Of a stretch of DNA of 22,549 bases, positions 8,701-15,437 are shown piece by piece; positions within the stretch are counted from its first letter, which is position 1; every line of letters begins with the position of its first letter. The notes below the pieces were generated by a model. The model ran no database searches. It had not been told where the DNA came from and was given only the letters and a program-made list of their open reading frames with translations. Made by a program: the position numbers and the translations under genes. Source of the stretch: Rhodobiaceae bacterium. GTDB taxonomy: Bacteria; Pseudomonadota; Alphaproteobacteria; Rhizobiales; TMED25. Location of the stretch: contig PAHC01000002.1 of NCBI GenBank assembly GCA_002704755.1, positions 1 through 22,549 on the forward strand. Direction: 5' to 3'.

Positions 8701-9314
8701 CTAGTGACCCATTTATAAGAGACACTTACACAGCATTAGATGTTATAAGAGACTCAATACCTTTTATTAGAAGAGATTTACCTATTCGCTATGATATGTT
8801 TGGAAGACTTATGTACATAGAGCAGTATGGAGAAGAAGGTCTTGACAACGATATAAAGCAGGTCATCACTAGCATAACTAGAGAGTATTCATTAAAGGAT
8901 GACCCATTCGCTAAAGAATTAGTTAAGTTAGAATATGCACACAGTAGACCATCAAGGAAAATGTCCTTACAAGGTTTTGATGGAACTAGAGTTGAGTTAG
9001 ATTTAGAACAATACTCTATACTAGAAGGATACACAGGTGCTCAGTTTCATCAATATGGATTAGAGTTAATACAAACTGAGGCTTATAAAAGGGCTTTACC
9101 GTTTGAAAAGAAAAAGATGATTGCTCAAATAAAACAAGCATCTAATGCATATGGTAAGACCATGGTTCTTGATACACATGGTGTTGAATTATTTAAAAAA
9201 GCAGGATTAAACTATTTTGAGAGAAGAAGAGAAACTCCTTATTGGGAATATTTACCTGAACATTTAACAAAGACATATAAAAACCAACAGGAACTACCAA
9301 CTCAATCTGATTAA
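5787..9314 (+). CDS. Large internal virion / DNA-ejection protein (putative)
   Basis: At 1175 aa this is the largest gene in the window. It starts at ATG 5787, with a weak GAGAAAAA site eight bases after the previous stop. Residues 2-14 and 23-35 are a tandem near-copy (SVLDNILQEIEDE and SVLDDILKEIEED). Long helical, Lys/Glu-rich regions follow. Around 549 there is a conserved-looking block (YFNYLSSPSTYLVNTVGNAA). Around 765-830 comes a hydrophobic region (YLPFVRTPLNLAGYSL and IVAGSSVIGLGTYLASQGV). The size, the helical nature, the internal hydrophobic segments and the last position in the virion block match podovirus internal core proteins that cross the cell envelope with the DNA. No lysozyme or transglycosylase motif was recognised. 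The stop overlaps the convergent gene's stop at TTAA 9311-9314. Confidence 0.75.
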   Translation: MSVLDNILQEIEDENKIKNTPVSVLDDILKEIEEDKDKDPIAKMNNNIQLKEKLAYEEQKKLESEEEPTFLGETAKALVGGTIDAAQGVVNLQDYLTDAFAQKVPYYLKFGDDDGKTEFSDFIPTIEKRTEEETEEYISDDPLQLPNVDKNETIAGQIARDLTRFVVGTVAFRGLRVGALTKIPKVGKVFKDPKGPKSKFAVNVLDAVGGSQLVSSGDEGRLTDLLAQIPELMEVPGISDGIEYLKSNPEDTEAQSRFKMAVEDAILAFPVEIGIKAAKIMFRGSKDPVRKEAGNAIIKETQPAVDKENAVNQTVDLLENTGNSKALLPDPLFDEANIGSANLKIKFQNKEGKELFETVNDGVEDMVDDIFASNKDIKLGAKATGTRASNEETLKRAKELGLGEDNFEEFFKAAGKSSTPEYATAARMLFIASADKVKSIADLVASGNGGTQAQGQLAKAVVRHRAIQEKLLNLKANAGRTLQAFNIPVGSNNDIRNKQISELTAAVLGGDVSAISKAAQNLSKNTDETLNKLMKDKFTDTKTDKINQLIYFNYLSSPSTYLVNTVGNAATQVYENLIVTPASAIVGAIRSPFIKKPKDKVYFSETVARNVGSAMSMAEAFKNFGKVIRDGDLPPELKRMSRSEYEDVVGLTSGKGGGIGRIIVGGVVRTPGAILLATDAFFKTLAKSSFVYQQAYRGAAKKGLVIGTKEHSDFVADIIKKKPADLEKAALEDAARVTFTKDNKIAAGFAKIKRVPVLGNIASTYLPFVRTPLNLAGYSLTNSFFALANPVVRRAIKKGGAEADEAIARIVAGSSVIGLGTYLASQGVISGTGDGYKLDMVKTQGLGYQDKAINIGNKTYTYNRFDPFATPIGFGADLHMIYQRMGAIKDTDKYATLEKYMKTAVSMTASSAWANIADKAMLTGIAQLAKDIEQFNKAIEGGTNTFDYALNKFSTQVARASTPNILRAYGRTSDPFIRDTYTALDVIRDSIPFIRRDLPIRYDMFGRLMYIEQYGEEGLDNDIKQVITSITREYSLKDDPFAKELVKLEYAHSRPSRKMSLQGFDGTRVELDLEQYSILEGYTGAQFHQYGLELIQTEAYKRALPFEKKKMIAQIKQASNAYGKTMVLDTHGVELFKKAGLNYFERRRETPYWEYLPEHLTKTYKNQQELPTQSD

Positions 9315-9700
9315 CGATTATCCCCTGACCCATGTAATGTTCCACGTTCCTTTCTGCCATGTAACTTCTTCAAGTTATCTTTCATAATATCATTCAATGG
9401 AACACCTACCTCTTTAGCCATCATAGCACAATACCAAAGTACGTCACCAATCTCTGACGCTATAGCCATTTTCTTTAGTTCAAAACCTTCTACATCTTCA
9501 CCATCACGTATAAGTTTTTTTACCTTACCTGCTACTTCTCCTGCTTCACTAGTTAATCCTAAAGCTAAATACTCTAGGGCTTGGTTCTTAGGGAAGATGG
9601 CTGTCTGTCCTGCTTTCATCTCGTAAAACTCAGCAGTCATTACTTCTGTTATTATTAGTTTATCCTGCATGAACTTCTTAGCTTCCTCTTCTAACTTCAT
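9311..9700 (-). CDS. mazG: MazG-like nucleoside triphosphate pyrophosphohydrolase
   Basis: This 129-aa all-helical protein shows the MazG-superfamily metal-binding signature: SEAGE (E52, E55) and, about 28 residues later, SEIGD (E83, D86), followed by VLWY. These acidic residues bind Mg2+ for cleavage of NTPs or dNTPs to monophosphate and pyrophosphate. The single-domain length matches short phage MazG-like forms. Substrate is unknown; phage versions have been proposed to act on (d)NTPs or alarmones. ATG 9700 has AAAGGG upstream and lies 23 bases inside the RMF-like gene. It is the last gene of the replication/nucleotide block, and its stop sits in TTAA shared with the convergent virion gene. 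Confidence 0.88.
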   Translation of the reverse strand: MKLEEEAKKFMQDKLIITEVMTAEFYEMKAGQTAIFPKNQALEYLALGLTSEAGEVAGKVKKLIRDGEDVEGFELKKMAIASEIGDVLWYCAMMAKEVGVPLNDIMKDNLKKLHGRKERGTLHGSGDNR

Positions 9701-9899
9701 TTTGTTTGACCCTTTCTAACCTTTGGAAGTAGGACATGTTAAAACCCCTTTCCCATTCTCTTCCTTGCATACTATTGGGGTGATATGGATTATTTAATTT
9801 ACCTCTTTTAAAATCATTCATGCCTCTACTGAATTGTATCTTTAGAGGTGCATCATATTTACTTAGATTTGGATTTCGCTTTCTGTTCTTCAATTGCAT
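9678..9899 (-). CDS. Small basic protein resembling ribosome modulation factor
   Basis: Starting at ATG 9899 gives 73 aa. AGAGGAG lies eight bases upstream at good distance, whereas the earlier ATG (9905) and TTG (9917) fit it worse. The central pattern F-x-RG-x6-G-x3-NPY-x8-EWERGF follows the spacing of RMF-fold proteins (G-x3-G, NPY, W-x2-G), which in bacteria bind the 30S subunit and drive 70S dimerisation. The protein is strongly basic, consistent with RNA or ribosome binding. It lies between the 83-aa gene and mazG with overlaps on both sides. RMF relationship is inferred from motif spacing alone, and a DNA-binding role is possible. Confidence 0.7.
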   Translation of the reverse strand: MQLKNRKRNPNLSKYDAPLKIQFSRGMNDFKRGKLNNPYHPNSMQGREWERGFNMSYFQRLERVKQNEVRRGS

Positions 9900-10110
9900 T
9901 CTCATTACTCCTCTCAAAGTATTTAGTTAGTATGTTAAGTTTTCCATTAAGATTTTGTAGTTCTTCTATCTCTTTCTCAATAGTATCTACTACAGTTGCC
10001 CTATCTCTTGCTCCTACAGGGTTACTTAGCATAACCTCTGCATTAGCTATATGAGCATTCATCTGCCCTATCATCTTAGTTTTGATAGCATTGAGTATCA
10101 TATCTCTCAT
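9859..10110 (-). CDS. Hypothetical helical protein
   Basis: This 83-aa protein starts at ATG 10110 with an excellent AAAGGAG six bases upstream, and overlaps the preceding 53-aa gene by ATGA. It is predicted to be mostly helical (MRDMILNAIKTKMIGQMNAH, then DTIEKEIEELQNLNGKL as a coiled-coil-like stretch), with a basic KAKSKSK tail. No domain is recognised. Its 3' end overlaps the RMF-like gene by 41 bases, so the two are probably translated together. Confidence 0.72.
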   Translation of the reverse strand: MRDMILNAIKTKMIGQMNAHIANAEVMLSNPVGARDRATVVDTIEKEIEELQNLNGKLNILTKYFERSNENAIEEQKAKSKSK

Positions 10111-10268
10111 TCTTTACTCCTTTTCTTTGGTTTAGGTTTTAAATGTAAAAATTCTTTAATATGTAATTTTCTACCTCTAAAGAACACTATTAAATTTATC
10201 AATGTATTGATGGAAATGGCTATAAGTAACCACCATTGCCACCATAATAACTCAGAAGATTCTAACAT
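10107..10268 (-). CDS. Trp-rich single-span membrane microprotein
   Basis: A 53-aa frame fills the space between ribonucleotide reductase and the 83-aa gene. Its ATG (10268-10266) shares one base with the reductase stop TAA, and its TGA overlaps the next ATG as ATGA. Residues 7-30 form one hydrophobic span (LLWWQWWLLIAISINTLINL, then IVFF) with four Trp. The tail is short and basic (RGRKLHIKEF, KPKPKKRSKE). Positive-inside reasoning places the C-terminus in the cytoplasm. No Shine-Dalgarno is visible, so coupling to the reductase is likely. The reading frame is real by its fit to both neighbours. Function is unknown; a small inner-membrane effector is possible. Confidence 0.72.
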   Translation of the reverse strand: MLESSELLWWQWWLLIAISINTLINLIVFFRGRKLHIKEFLHLKPKPKKRSKE

Positions 10269-10287
10269 TAATTAGATGTTAAGTCAA
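10259..10287 (-). promoter_or_regulatory. Candidate sigma70 promoter at end of ribonucleotide reductase
   Basis: On the - strand: TTGACT (10287-10282), 17 bp spacer, TAGAAT (10264-10259), with TGT just upstream of the -10 (extended -10). Each hexamer has one mismatch. Initiation would fall inside the 53-aa gene and serve the 83-aa, RMF-like and mazG genes. It is the weakest of the five sites. Confidence 0.35.
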
Positions 10288-12181
10288 CTACTTCACAAGC
10301 ATCTGCTGTACAAGCTAGTTCTCTACCACCTGAAGTAGTATCTTCCTTCTCAAATTCTGCTAACTTAGACCAATCAATAGACATAGGCATCTTACTAAAT
10401 AGCTCAGTATATTCTTCTTTAGTTATGTCTTGGTAAGGTGCTTGTGCATATGTATGGTCACTAAAAGGTAAGAAGGATATACCTGATACTTCATCAAAGT
10501 TCTTGTATACCCATGCTCCAACATCCATCCACTCATCTTCTTTAACAGACACAGTAACAGAAGGCTTGTGCTCACACCAATGTCTTTGGAACATGAGCCA
10601 ATACTCTAGCTGTTCAATAGCTGACATCTGTGTTCTAGTGACTGCACCTTCAGGTGACTTCATAGGAAAGCTGAACACAGTAGTGCTATCAGGTTTCATC
10701 ACATCAGGCTCATTTGGTATTCCACTATCTTTCATAAACTGTGTGAGGGGGTCTTTGTTATCACCACGTACAGTTCTAATGTAGTAGTCATTGTGTCTAG
10801 CATGAATACCTGATGCACTGTCAACCAATTGACTAACTGTACCACTAGGCTTTACACAAGTGATAGCAGTTGACTGTGGTATACCTAAGTCTTCAGCTAC
10901 CTTTTTATTAGTTTCTATTGCAACTGTTCTTAGTATCTCTAATACATCTTCTGTCCATATGTTTGTATCTAGAATACCTGTTAGGGAAACTCCTAATAGT
11001 CTCTCTTCTTCTGTATTATCCTTCCATATCTTACGTAAATACTTAAAGTTAGTAAGTGTAGATTGGAATGTACCAAGTATAGTAGCCATACGTACTTTCT
11101 CTTCTAAGGAACTTAAAGAATCTGAAGCTCTACAGACTACCTCAGTAAGGTTGCAGAACTGATAAGGTCTTAATATAATTTCACTACAAGGATTACATCC
11201 AAAGTAGTGGTCAGTTTCTCTTCTTTTGTTCTCACCTGCTTTAACTCTAGCTGCCTTACGATTAAAGATGCCACGTTCACCTGACTTAGATTCATATAAT
11301 GATGTCCACTCTCGCATGAATGTACCCATCTCAGGCTTATCTTTAAATGCTACAGAGTTGTTAGCTAATGCTCTCTGTCCTTCATTCTCCCACCATGAAC
11401 CTGACTTAGCATGTCTCATTTGGTCATCACCTAAGTTAGACAAAGAAATAAGTGCAGACCTACGTACTCCACCTACAACGACTACTTCACCAATCTTGCA
11501 CATGATATCATGGCACTCAATAGGATACAGTCTTCTGCCTTTAGCACCTTTAAACTTAGCTATACAAAAACGAAATAACTCTTCAAGTGGTGCAGGTCCT
11601 GATGCTCTACCACCAAATGTTTTTAGTCTAGCACCTGCAGGTCTGACCTGTGACACATCCCATGTAGGCACTTGACCTACATATAACATAGCTATAAGTT
11701 CTCTAAGTGCTTTAGCCCAACCGGGTCTGCTGTCACCAACAGTTATGATAGTAGTACTGTCTTCAAAGTGTTCATTGACAATGGGTAGCTTGTCAACATT
11801 CTCACGTTCAACAGAGAAGCCTACACCTGTACCACACATAAGAATGTACATACACTCATCAAAGCTACGTGGACTATCTACAGGTATATAACTACAATTA
11901 TATCCACCAACATGACATCTATCCAACGCAGGTCCTGATGTCATTAAAGCTCTCATGCTAGGCATAACACCTAAATTCATTATCTGCTCTGTAAGTTTTT
12001 CTTTCAGAGCTTTTGTTATACTGTAAGAATAATTCTTTTTAAGATGTTCAGTCATATAACTGAAGTATCTATCTACAGTTTCACCCCAATTTTCTCTTCT
12101 TTGTTCATCATCTTTCCATCTTGCATAGCGAGACAAGGCTATGAAGTTTTGATAATCTGTTGGTAGGTAATTTGTTTTCAT
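10268..12181 (-). CDS. nrdJ: Adenosylcobalamin-dependent (class II) ribonucleoside-triphosphate reductase
   Basis: This 637-aa monomeric-type reductase converts ribonucleotides to deoxyribonucleotides for phage DNA synthesis. NPCSEI (N330, C332, E334) holds the thiyl-radical Cys and catalytic Asn/Glu. C96 (NCSYIPVD) is the candidate redox partner in the first barrel strand. The C-terminal ACTADAC (C624, C629) is the C-x4-C pair that relays electrons in class II enzymes. No R2-type radical subunit or activase gene is nearby, as expected for a B12-dependent enzyme. It is shorter than the roughly 740-aa lactobacillus enzyme, as phage versions usually are. ATG 12181 has GGAG seven bases upstream. 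It is flanked by small genes in tight overlap and probably co-expressed with replication genes. Confidence 0.92.
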   Translation of the reverse strand: MKTNYLPTDYQNFIALSRYARWKDDEQRRENWGETVDRYFSYMTEHLKKNYSYSITKALKEKLTEQIMNLGVMPSMRALMTSGPALDRCHVGGYNCSYIPVDSPRSFDECMYILMCGTGVGFSVERENVDKLPIVNEHFEDSTTIITVGDSRPGWAKALRELIAMLYVGQVPTWDVSQVRPAGARLKTFGGRASGPAPLEELFRFCIAKFKGAKGRRLYPIECHDIMCKIGEVVVVGGVRRSALISLSNLGDDQMRHAKSGSWWENEGQRALANNSVAFKDKPEMGTFMREWTSLYESKSGERGIFNRKAARVKAGENKRRETDHYFGCNPCSEIILRPYQFCNLTEVVCRASDSLSSLEEKVRMATILGTFQSTLTNFKYLRKIWKDNTEEERLLGVSLTGILDTNIWTEDVLEILRTVAIETNKKVAEDLGIPQSTAITCVKPSGTVSQLVDSASGIHARHNDYYIRTVRGDNKDPLTQFMKDSGIPNEPDVMKPDSTTVFSFPMKSPEGAVTRTQMSAIEQLEYWLMFQRHWCEHKPSVTVSVKEDEWMDVGAWVYKNFDEVSGISFLPFSDHTYAQAPYQDITKEEYTELFSKMPMSIDWSKLAEFEKEDTTSGGRELACTADACEVVDLTSN

Positions 12182-12184
12182 TGT

Positions 12185-12343
12185 TTACTCCGTTAGTATT
12201 TTAATATGTGATATTTTTACACCCTCTAAATCGTGAAATAGCTCACGCATATAATCTTCAAAGTCTTCTGTAACATCTCCATCAGAGGGTATTGGATATT
12301 CTTCAGGGTCTATGATGAGAGTTGCCATGATTTTAACTTTCAT
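12185..12343 (-). CDS. Small acidic hypothetical protein upstream of reductase
   Basis: A 52-aa frame lies between the DUF3310 gene and the reductase. It begins at ATG 12343, inside the last codons of the DUF3310 gene (11-base overlap), with AGGAG nine bases upstream. It stops at TAA three bases before the reductase ATG, and its last codons supply the reductase's GGAG. The product reads ATLIIDPEEYPIPSDGDVTE, then DFEDYMRELFHDLEGVKISH, giving a strand-helix-strand appearance. I recognise the PEEYPIPSDGD style as a recurrent small phage protein, without known function. Confidence 0.78.
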   Translation of the reverse strand: MKVKIMATLIIDPEEYPIPSDGDVTEDFEDYMRELFHDLEGVKISHIKILTE

Positions 12344-12599
12344 TATCCACAACTCCTATTAATTTATTCAAATACCATTGGGCTTTCTGTAAATCTTCTA
12401 AGCCATTTTTGTATTTGTATCTCCATAAGTACTTAGCTATATTTCCCTGCAGATAAGATTTAAAACCATCTCCTAGCATAGCTTCTAATGCATCTATACA
12501 CTCAATACCTGATTCATTATAATGTTTAGGGTTATTGACCATATCTTCTTTTTCTGCTTTTTCTGCCATCATTCGCATGTACTCCAAATGTCTCATCAT
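12333..12599 (-). CDS. DUF3310 family protein (phage nucleotide-kinase-associated type)
   Basis: This 88-aa protein has a clear DUF3310 signature: NNPKHYNESGIECIDALEAM, GFKSYLQGNIAKYLWRYK and KAQWYLNKLI. The same domain occurs in T7 gp1.7, which was reported to act as a nucleotide kinase, and in many phage proteins. The N-terminal 20 residues are extra, Met/Glu-rich. There are two tandem ATG codons (12599 and 12596) that overlap the preceding stop, and there is no visible Shine-Dalgarno. Translation is therefore probably coupled, unless the promoter-like site just upstream is active. Its place next to ribonucleotide reductase fits nucleotide metabolism. Confidence 0.85.
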   Translation of the reverse strand: MMRHLEYMRMMAEKAEKEDMVNNPKHYNESGIECIDALEAMLGDGFKSYLQGNIAKYLWRYKYKNGLEDLQKAQWYLNKLIGVVDNES

Positions 12600-12934
12600 T
12601 GTAATTTATTATCGTTATCAGATTCAAATGATAATAGCACAACATTATCTTTTTTGTCAACTACTTTCAATTTAGGTTTCTCTTCTTTTTCATATTCTTC
12701 TGCTTCTTTAACTGCCCTTTTTCTAAGGTCTTCATCTTTTTCCATGATAGCTATCGTAGCACATAAAGCTCTACAGAAATCTAATACACCATAATAATCA
12801 TCATCATTAAGTGGATTATTTTCTGAAGTCATTATAAATACATTAACTTCGCTTGTCCAATTAAAGTGTTTATCCATCTGTGGTCTAACACAAATAACAA
12901 AGTCTTCATCTAACACTTTACTACCCACACTCAT
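12596..12934 (-). CDS. Hypothetical phage protein
   Basis: This 112-aa protein, MSVGSKVLDEDFVICVRPQM onward, has a folded-looking N-terminal part with beta-strand segments (NVFIMTSENN) and a helix around CRALCATIAIMEKDEDLR. A highly charged helix of about 30 residues (VKEAEEYEKEEKPKLKVV) and a short C-terminal strand follow. No family is recognised. AAGGAG lies upstream of ATG 12934, which overlaps the endonuclease I stop by four bases. It sits between the resolvase and DUF3310 genes. Confidence 0.72.
   Translation of the reverse strand: MSVGSKVLDEDFVICVRPQMDKHFNWTSEVNVFIMTSENNPLNDDDYYGVLDFCRALCATIAIMEKDEDLRKRAVKEAEEYEKEEKPKLKVVDKKDNVVLLSFESDNDNKLQ
12631..12660 (-). promoter_or_regulatory. 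Candidate sigma70 promoter upstream of DUF3310 gene
   Basis: On the - strand: TTGACA (12660-12655), 18 bp spacer, TATTAT (12636-12631), with TGC directly before the -10. It lies in the 3' part of the 112-aa gene and would give a leader of about 25 bases before the DUF3310 start, then the 52-aa and reductase genes. Confidence 0.45.
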
Positions 12935-13389
12935 TTATCTCTCCTTACTTTTGCACCTGTAAACTTTATAAATTTAGGGTGTCTATTCTTGCCCTTTTCT
13001 TTGAGCCATTCTTCAGGAATTATCCTGTCGTAATACCTAAATCCATATTTGATGCACCATTGTCCATAAGAAGATTTAGCACCTTTTCTTAATTTAGTTC
13101 TGCTATTAGTAAACACAAATCTAATGTCTAAGTTAGGGTGTTGTTTTTTTATAGCTAAATGTTTTCTTCTGTCTGTTGGTAGAAACCTACCTTTTGTTTC
13201 TATTATAATTCCGTTGTTTAATATAAAGTCAGGGGTATAGGTGCGATATGATAAATCTTCCCACTCTATCTTAATAGATTCATAATCATATTTATGTTTT
13301 AATTCTTTAAGATATATAGATATAGTGTGTTCTAATCCACTCCTATACCCATGCTTTATTGCATCTCTTCTTATTTTATGAGGAGACAA
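12931..13389 (-). CDS. T7 endonuclease I-like Holliday junction resolvase
   Basis: This 152-aa protein is closely similar in length and sequence pattern to T7 gp3. The PD-(D/E)XK active site is complete: E20 (RSGLE), D54 (YTPDF), E64 and K66 (IIETKG), each within one position of the T7 residues E20, D55, E65 and K67. Further matching blocks are DRRKHLAIKKQHPNLDIRFV, SRTKLRKG and PEEWLKEK. The enzyme cuts branched DNA such as four-way junctions during replication, recombination and packaging. The start is TTG 13389, directly after the upstream TAA; no downstream ATG precedes E20, and TTG restores the T7 numbering. No Shine-Dalgarno is visible, so translational coupling is likely. Gene order after the exonuclease resembles a recombination cassette. 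Confidence 0.92.
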   Translation of the reverse strand: MSPHKIRRDAIKHGYRSGLEHTISIYLKELKHKYDYESIKIEWEDLSYRTYTPDFILNNGIIIETKGRFLPTDRRKHLAIKKQHPNLDIRFVFTNSRTKLRKGAKSSYGQWCIKYGFRYYDRIIPEEWLKEKGKNRHPKFIKFTGAKVRRDK

Positions 13390-13611
13390 TTAGAAGTTTC
13401 GCCAAGATATAAATGGATTGCTATATGAATATGTATTAGAATAGCCTAAGTTTTTAAGCTCTTCCTTTACTGCTTCATCTGCAGCTTTTCTAGCTTCAAT
13501 AGCATCACGTAAACCTGCTGTACGTAGGTCACGATATTCTTTTTTAGCTTCAGCTAATTGTTTTTCCATCTCTTCAATGCTTGCTTTTAGTTCATCTAGT
13601 GATTTACTCAT
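13390..13611 (-). CDS. Small coiled-coil protein of unknown function
   Basis: This 73-aa protein has residues 1-52 as one charged helix (MSKSLDELKASIEEMEKQLA and so on) with clear heptad character. The short tail is aromatic and Ser-rich, YSNTYSYSNPFISWRNF. The pattern suggests an oligomer or an adaptor for the nucleases on either side. ATG 13611 has AAAGGAG four bases upstream and lies one base after the exonuclease stop. Confidence 0.72.
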   Translation of the reverse strand: MSKSLDELKASIEEMEKQLAEAKKEYRDLRTAGLRDAIEARKAADEAVKEELKNLGYSNTYSYSNPFISWRNF

Positions 13612-13612
13612 G

Positions 13613-14461
13613 CTACTCTCCTTTCAATTTTACATATTGAACCATTTTAGGTTCTTTAGCTTGAGACATTTGTGCAGGTAACTCACGAAGAGTTTCCCAA
13701 CACGATTGCCTATATGAACAAAATGTGCAATTCTTATTTAAAACCATATTACCTGTAGGTTTACCTCTAAATGTTTCAGGTTCAGGTTCAAAACATCGCA
13801 CTAACTCGTCTGAATCTACTGCCTTTATATTCTTTTTAACTTTGTCAAGTTCTTTTTCCATGTCAATATGAGCAGGAACATACTTAAACTGACCATTGGC
13901 TTTGTTGACTACCCACCATCCACCTGCTTTCTTGTTAGAAGCCTGTGCATAACCTGCTAGTTGTCCAACATAACCAAAACTATCGCCTGAATGTAAAGTT
14001 TCATAAGAATCAAACTTATATTTATATGACCAATCAGATGCAGACTTAATATCATCTACTGCATCATTGATAACTAGGTCATATGACCCTGATATAGTAG
14101 TTTTTTTGTCAATTTCAAGAGTAACATCTTCACTATTCTCAAATTTAACATTTGATTCTCTTAGTATTGCCTTAAAAACTGCTTCTACTATATCACCAAT
14201 CATCATGTTCATTATGAAAGTGGTAGGTTTAGGTAACGCAGTCTCAGGTTTATTCTTCTCAAACCAAAGTTGGCATGAAGGTCTACCAATATTAGACATA
14301 CGTAACCTAAACTTTTCATCCCTCTTTGTATTGAACTGACGATTCAAAGCATCTTTTATATCAACAGCTACTTGCTCAATAGTTTCTTGACTCATAGCTG
14401 ATTTACCACTTGTGGCATTCTCAAGATACTGATGAATCATCATTTCAGCAGGATGATGCAC
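13613..14461 (-). CDS. Cas4/RecB-like PD-(D/E)XK exonuclease with probable Fe-S cluster
   Basis: This 282-aa protein carries the RecB-nuclease motifs: GSYDLV (D128), DDIKSAS (D137, K139) and YVGQLAGYA (Q167). One upstream Cys (C63, GRPSCQLWF) and a C-terminal C245-x2-C248-x5-C254 cluster (NCTFCSYRQSCW) reproduce the Cas4/AddB arrangement of four cysteines that ligate a 4Fe-4S cluster. The likely job is exonucleolytic processing of DNA ends during recombination or host DNA degradation, the position filled by gp6 exonuclease in T7. The start is GTG 14461, which shares a base with the upstream TAG and has AAGAGG seven bases before it; the later ATG pair has no such site. Confidence 0.87.
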   Translation of the reverse strand: MHHPAEMMIHQYLENATSGKSAMSQETIEQVAVDIKDALNRQFNTKRDEKFRLRMSNIGRPSCQLWFEKNKPETALPKPTTFIMNMMIGDIVEAVFKAILRESNVKFENSEDVTLEIDKKTTISGSYDLVINDAVDDIKSASDWSYKYKFDSYETLHSGDSFGYVGQLAGYAQASNKKAGGWWVVNKANGQFKYVPAHIDMEKELDKVKKNIKAVDSDELVRCFEPEPETFRGKPTGNMVLNKNCTFCSYRQSCWETLRELPAQMSQAKEPKMVQYVKLKGE

Positions 14462-15381
14462 TATGCTACCTCTTCATCTACTTCAACATCAATGAAATCA
14501 TCAACGATGTCTTTATCTTCTTTGCTTACAGGTTCTTTAGTTTTCATCTCCCATTCATTAAATATATAACTATTATAGTTATCTATCCATGCCATGAAGT
14601 TGATGAAAGTATTTTGGTCTTCGTCTGTTACTTGAATAGTTTTCTGTAAGTCAAGAGAATAATTAGGTAAATAAAAAGATGTACCACTTGGTATCTTCCG
14701 TTCTTCACTAGTTAATGTAATGTAATGCTGAACAGGAAGTCTTTTTGTTTGACTAAACTTATTAAAAGGTTCTCCCATTGTTTTAAAAGCATCACGATTA
14801 TCAATCTCCCATATAAATGGTGTATTGTCTTCTAGTGAAACCTTATTACCTTGTTCATCTTTAGCATTAGGCATGTCAATTGTACCAAAGATTACTCTAA
14901 CTCTTTTAATCTGCTTTATTACTTCTTGAGTAGCTACAGGTAATGCCTTAAAGTCTTTAATGTAACCTGATGGCTTGCCACAGTTGAAGTTACCTTGATT
15001 ATCTTTTAAGTCATTATTAAGATTATCTGCCATAAGTGTCTTATGATAAACACCCATAGGCTCTCCCTTCTTAGCAGACACATTTTTAACAAACCTCTTG
15101 TACATAAACCTTTGTACAAAGGGTCTTATCTCAACAGTAGGTGCATAGACAACAGGCAAGTCAGGTCTTTCTAGCTTATACGAACCTGCTTTCACAACAA
15201 CTGTCTCTACTGTTTCATCTCCAATCTTCTTCATGCCCATAATATTATTATGATGCAATCTCATTCTTGGAAGAGGATTAGCTCTACTAACATCAGATGA
15301 GCCTGTTTCCCCTGCGATACCCATAGCCTTTGCCATCTGTGCATAGTTATTTGTATCTATTGTAGTTATATCATTTACCAT
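14461..15381 (-). CDS. Probable single-stranded DNA-binding protein
   Basis: This 306-aa protein starts at ATG 15381, with AAAGGA five bases upstream; a TTG six codons earlier would place that site inside the gene. The central 200 residues look beta-rich with many aromatic and basic residues (RPFVQRFMYKRFVKNVSAKK, VRVIFGTIDMP). The final 20 residues are strongly acidic (EDKDIVDDFIDVEVDEEVA). An OB-like core with an acidic tail, set between DNA polymerase and exonuclease, is the usual profile and place of phage ssDNA-binding proteins such as T7 gp2.5. Assignment is by position and composition; a polymerase accessory role remains possible. Confidence 0.78.
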   Translation of the reverse strand: MVNDITTIDTNNYAQMAKAMGIAGETGSSDVSRANPLPRMRLHHNNIMGMKKIGDETVETVVVKAGSYKLERPDLPVVYAPTVEIRPFVQRFMYKRFVKNVSAKKGEPMGVYHKTLMADNLNNDLKDNQGNFNCGKPSGYIKDFKALPVATQEVIKQIKRVRVIFGTIDMPNAKDEQGNKVSLEDNTPFIWEIDNRDAFKTMGEPFNKFSQTKRLPVQHYITLTSEERKIPSGTSFYLPNYSLDLQKTIQVTDEDQNTFINFMAWIDNYNSYIFNEWEMKTKEPVSKEDKDIVDDFIDVEVDEEVA

Positions 15382-15408
15382 TGTATTCCTTTCTATCAAA
15401 GTTTATAA

Positions 15409-15437
15409 GTTATATCACATAACATCTTTAGTGTCAA
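15409..15437 (-). promoter_or_regulatory. Strong candidate sigma70 promoter for the ssDNA-binding protein gene
   Basis: On the - strand: TTGACA (15437-15432), 17 bp spacer, TATAAC (15414-15409), with TGA just upstream of the -10 (extended -10). That TGA is also the polymerase stop codon. Transcription would begin near 15402, giving a leader of about 20 bases that contains the AAAGGA site of the gene starting at 15381. Confidence 0.65.

Noticed and set aside
9280..9360. Bidirectional terminator at the convergent junction
   Set aside because: No GC-rich stem with flanking A/T runs is visible; only short direct repeats of GGAAC are present.
9848..10275. Two + strand open frames (68 and 74 codons) near the end of the replication block
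   Set aside because: They are antisense to four tightly overlapping - strand genes that have good Shine-Dalgarno sites.
11226..11675. 149-codon open frame on the + strand
   Set aside because: It lies entirely opposite the ribonucleotide reductase, has Ser/Pro/Leu-rich shadow composition and no ribosome-binding site.
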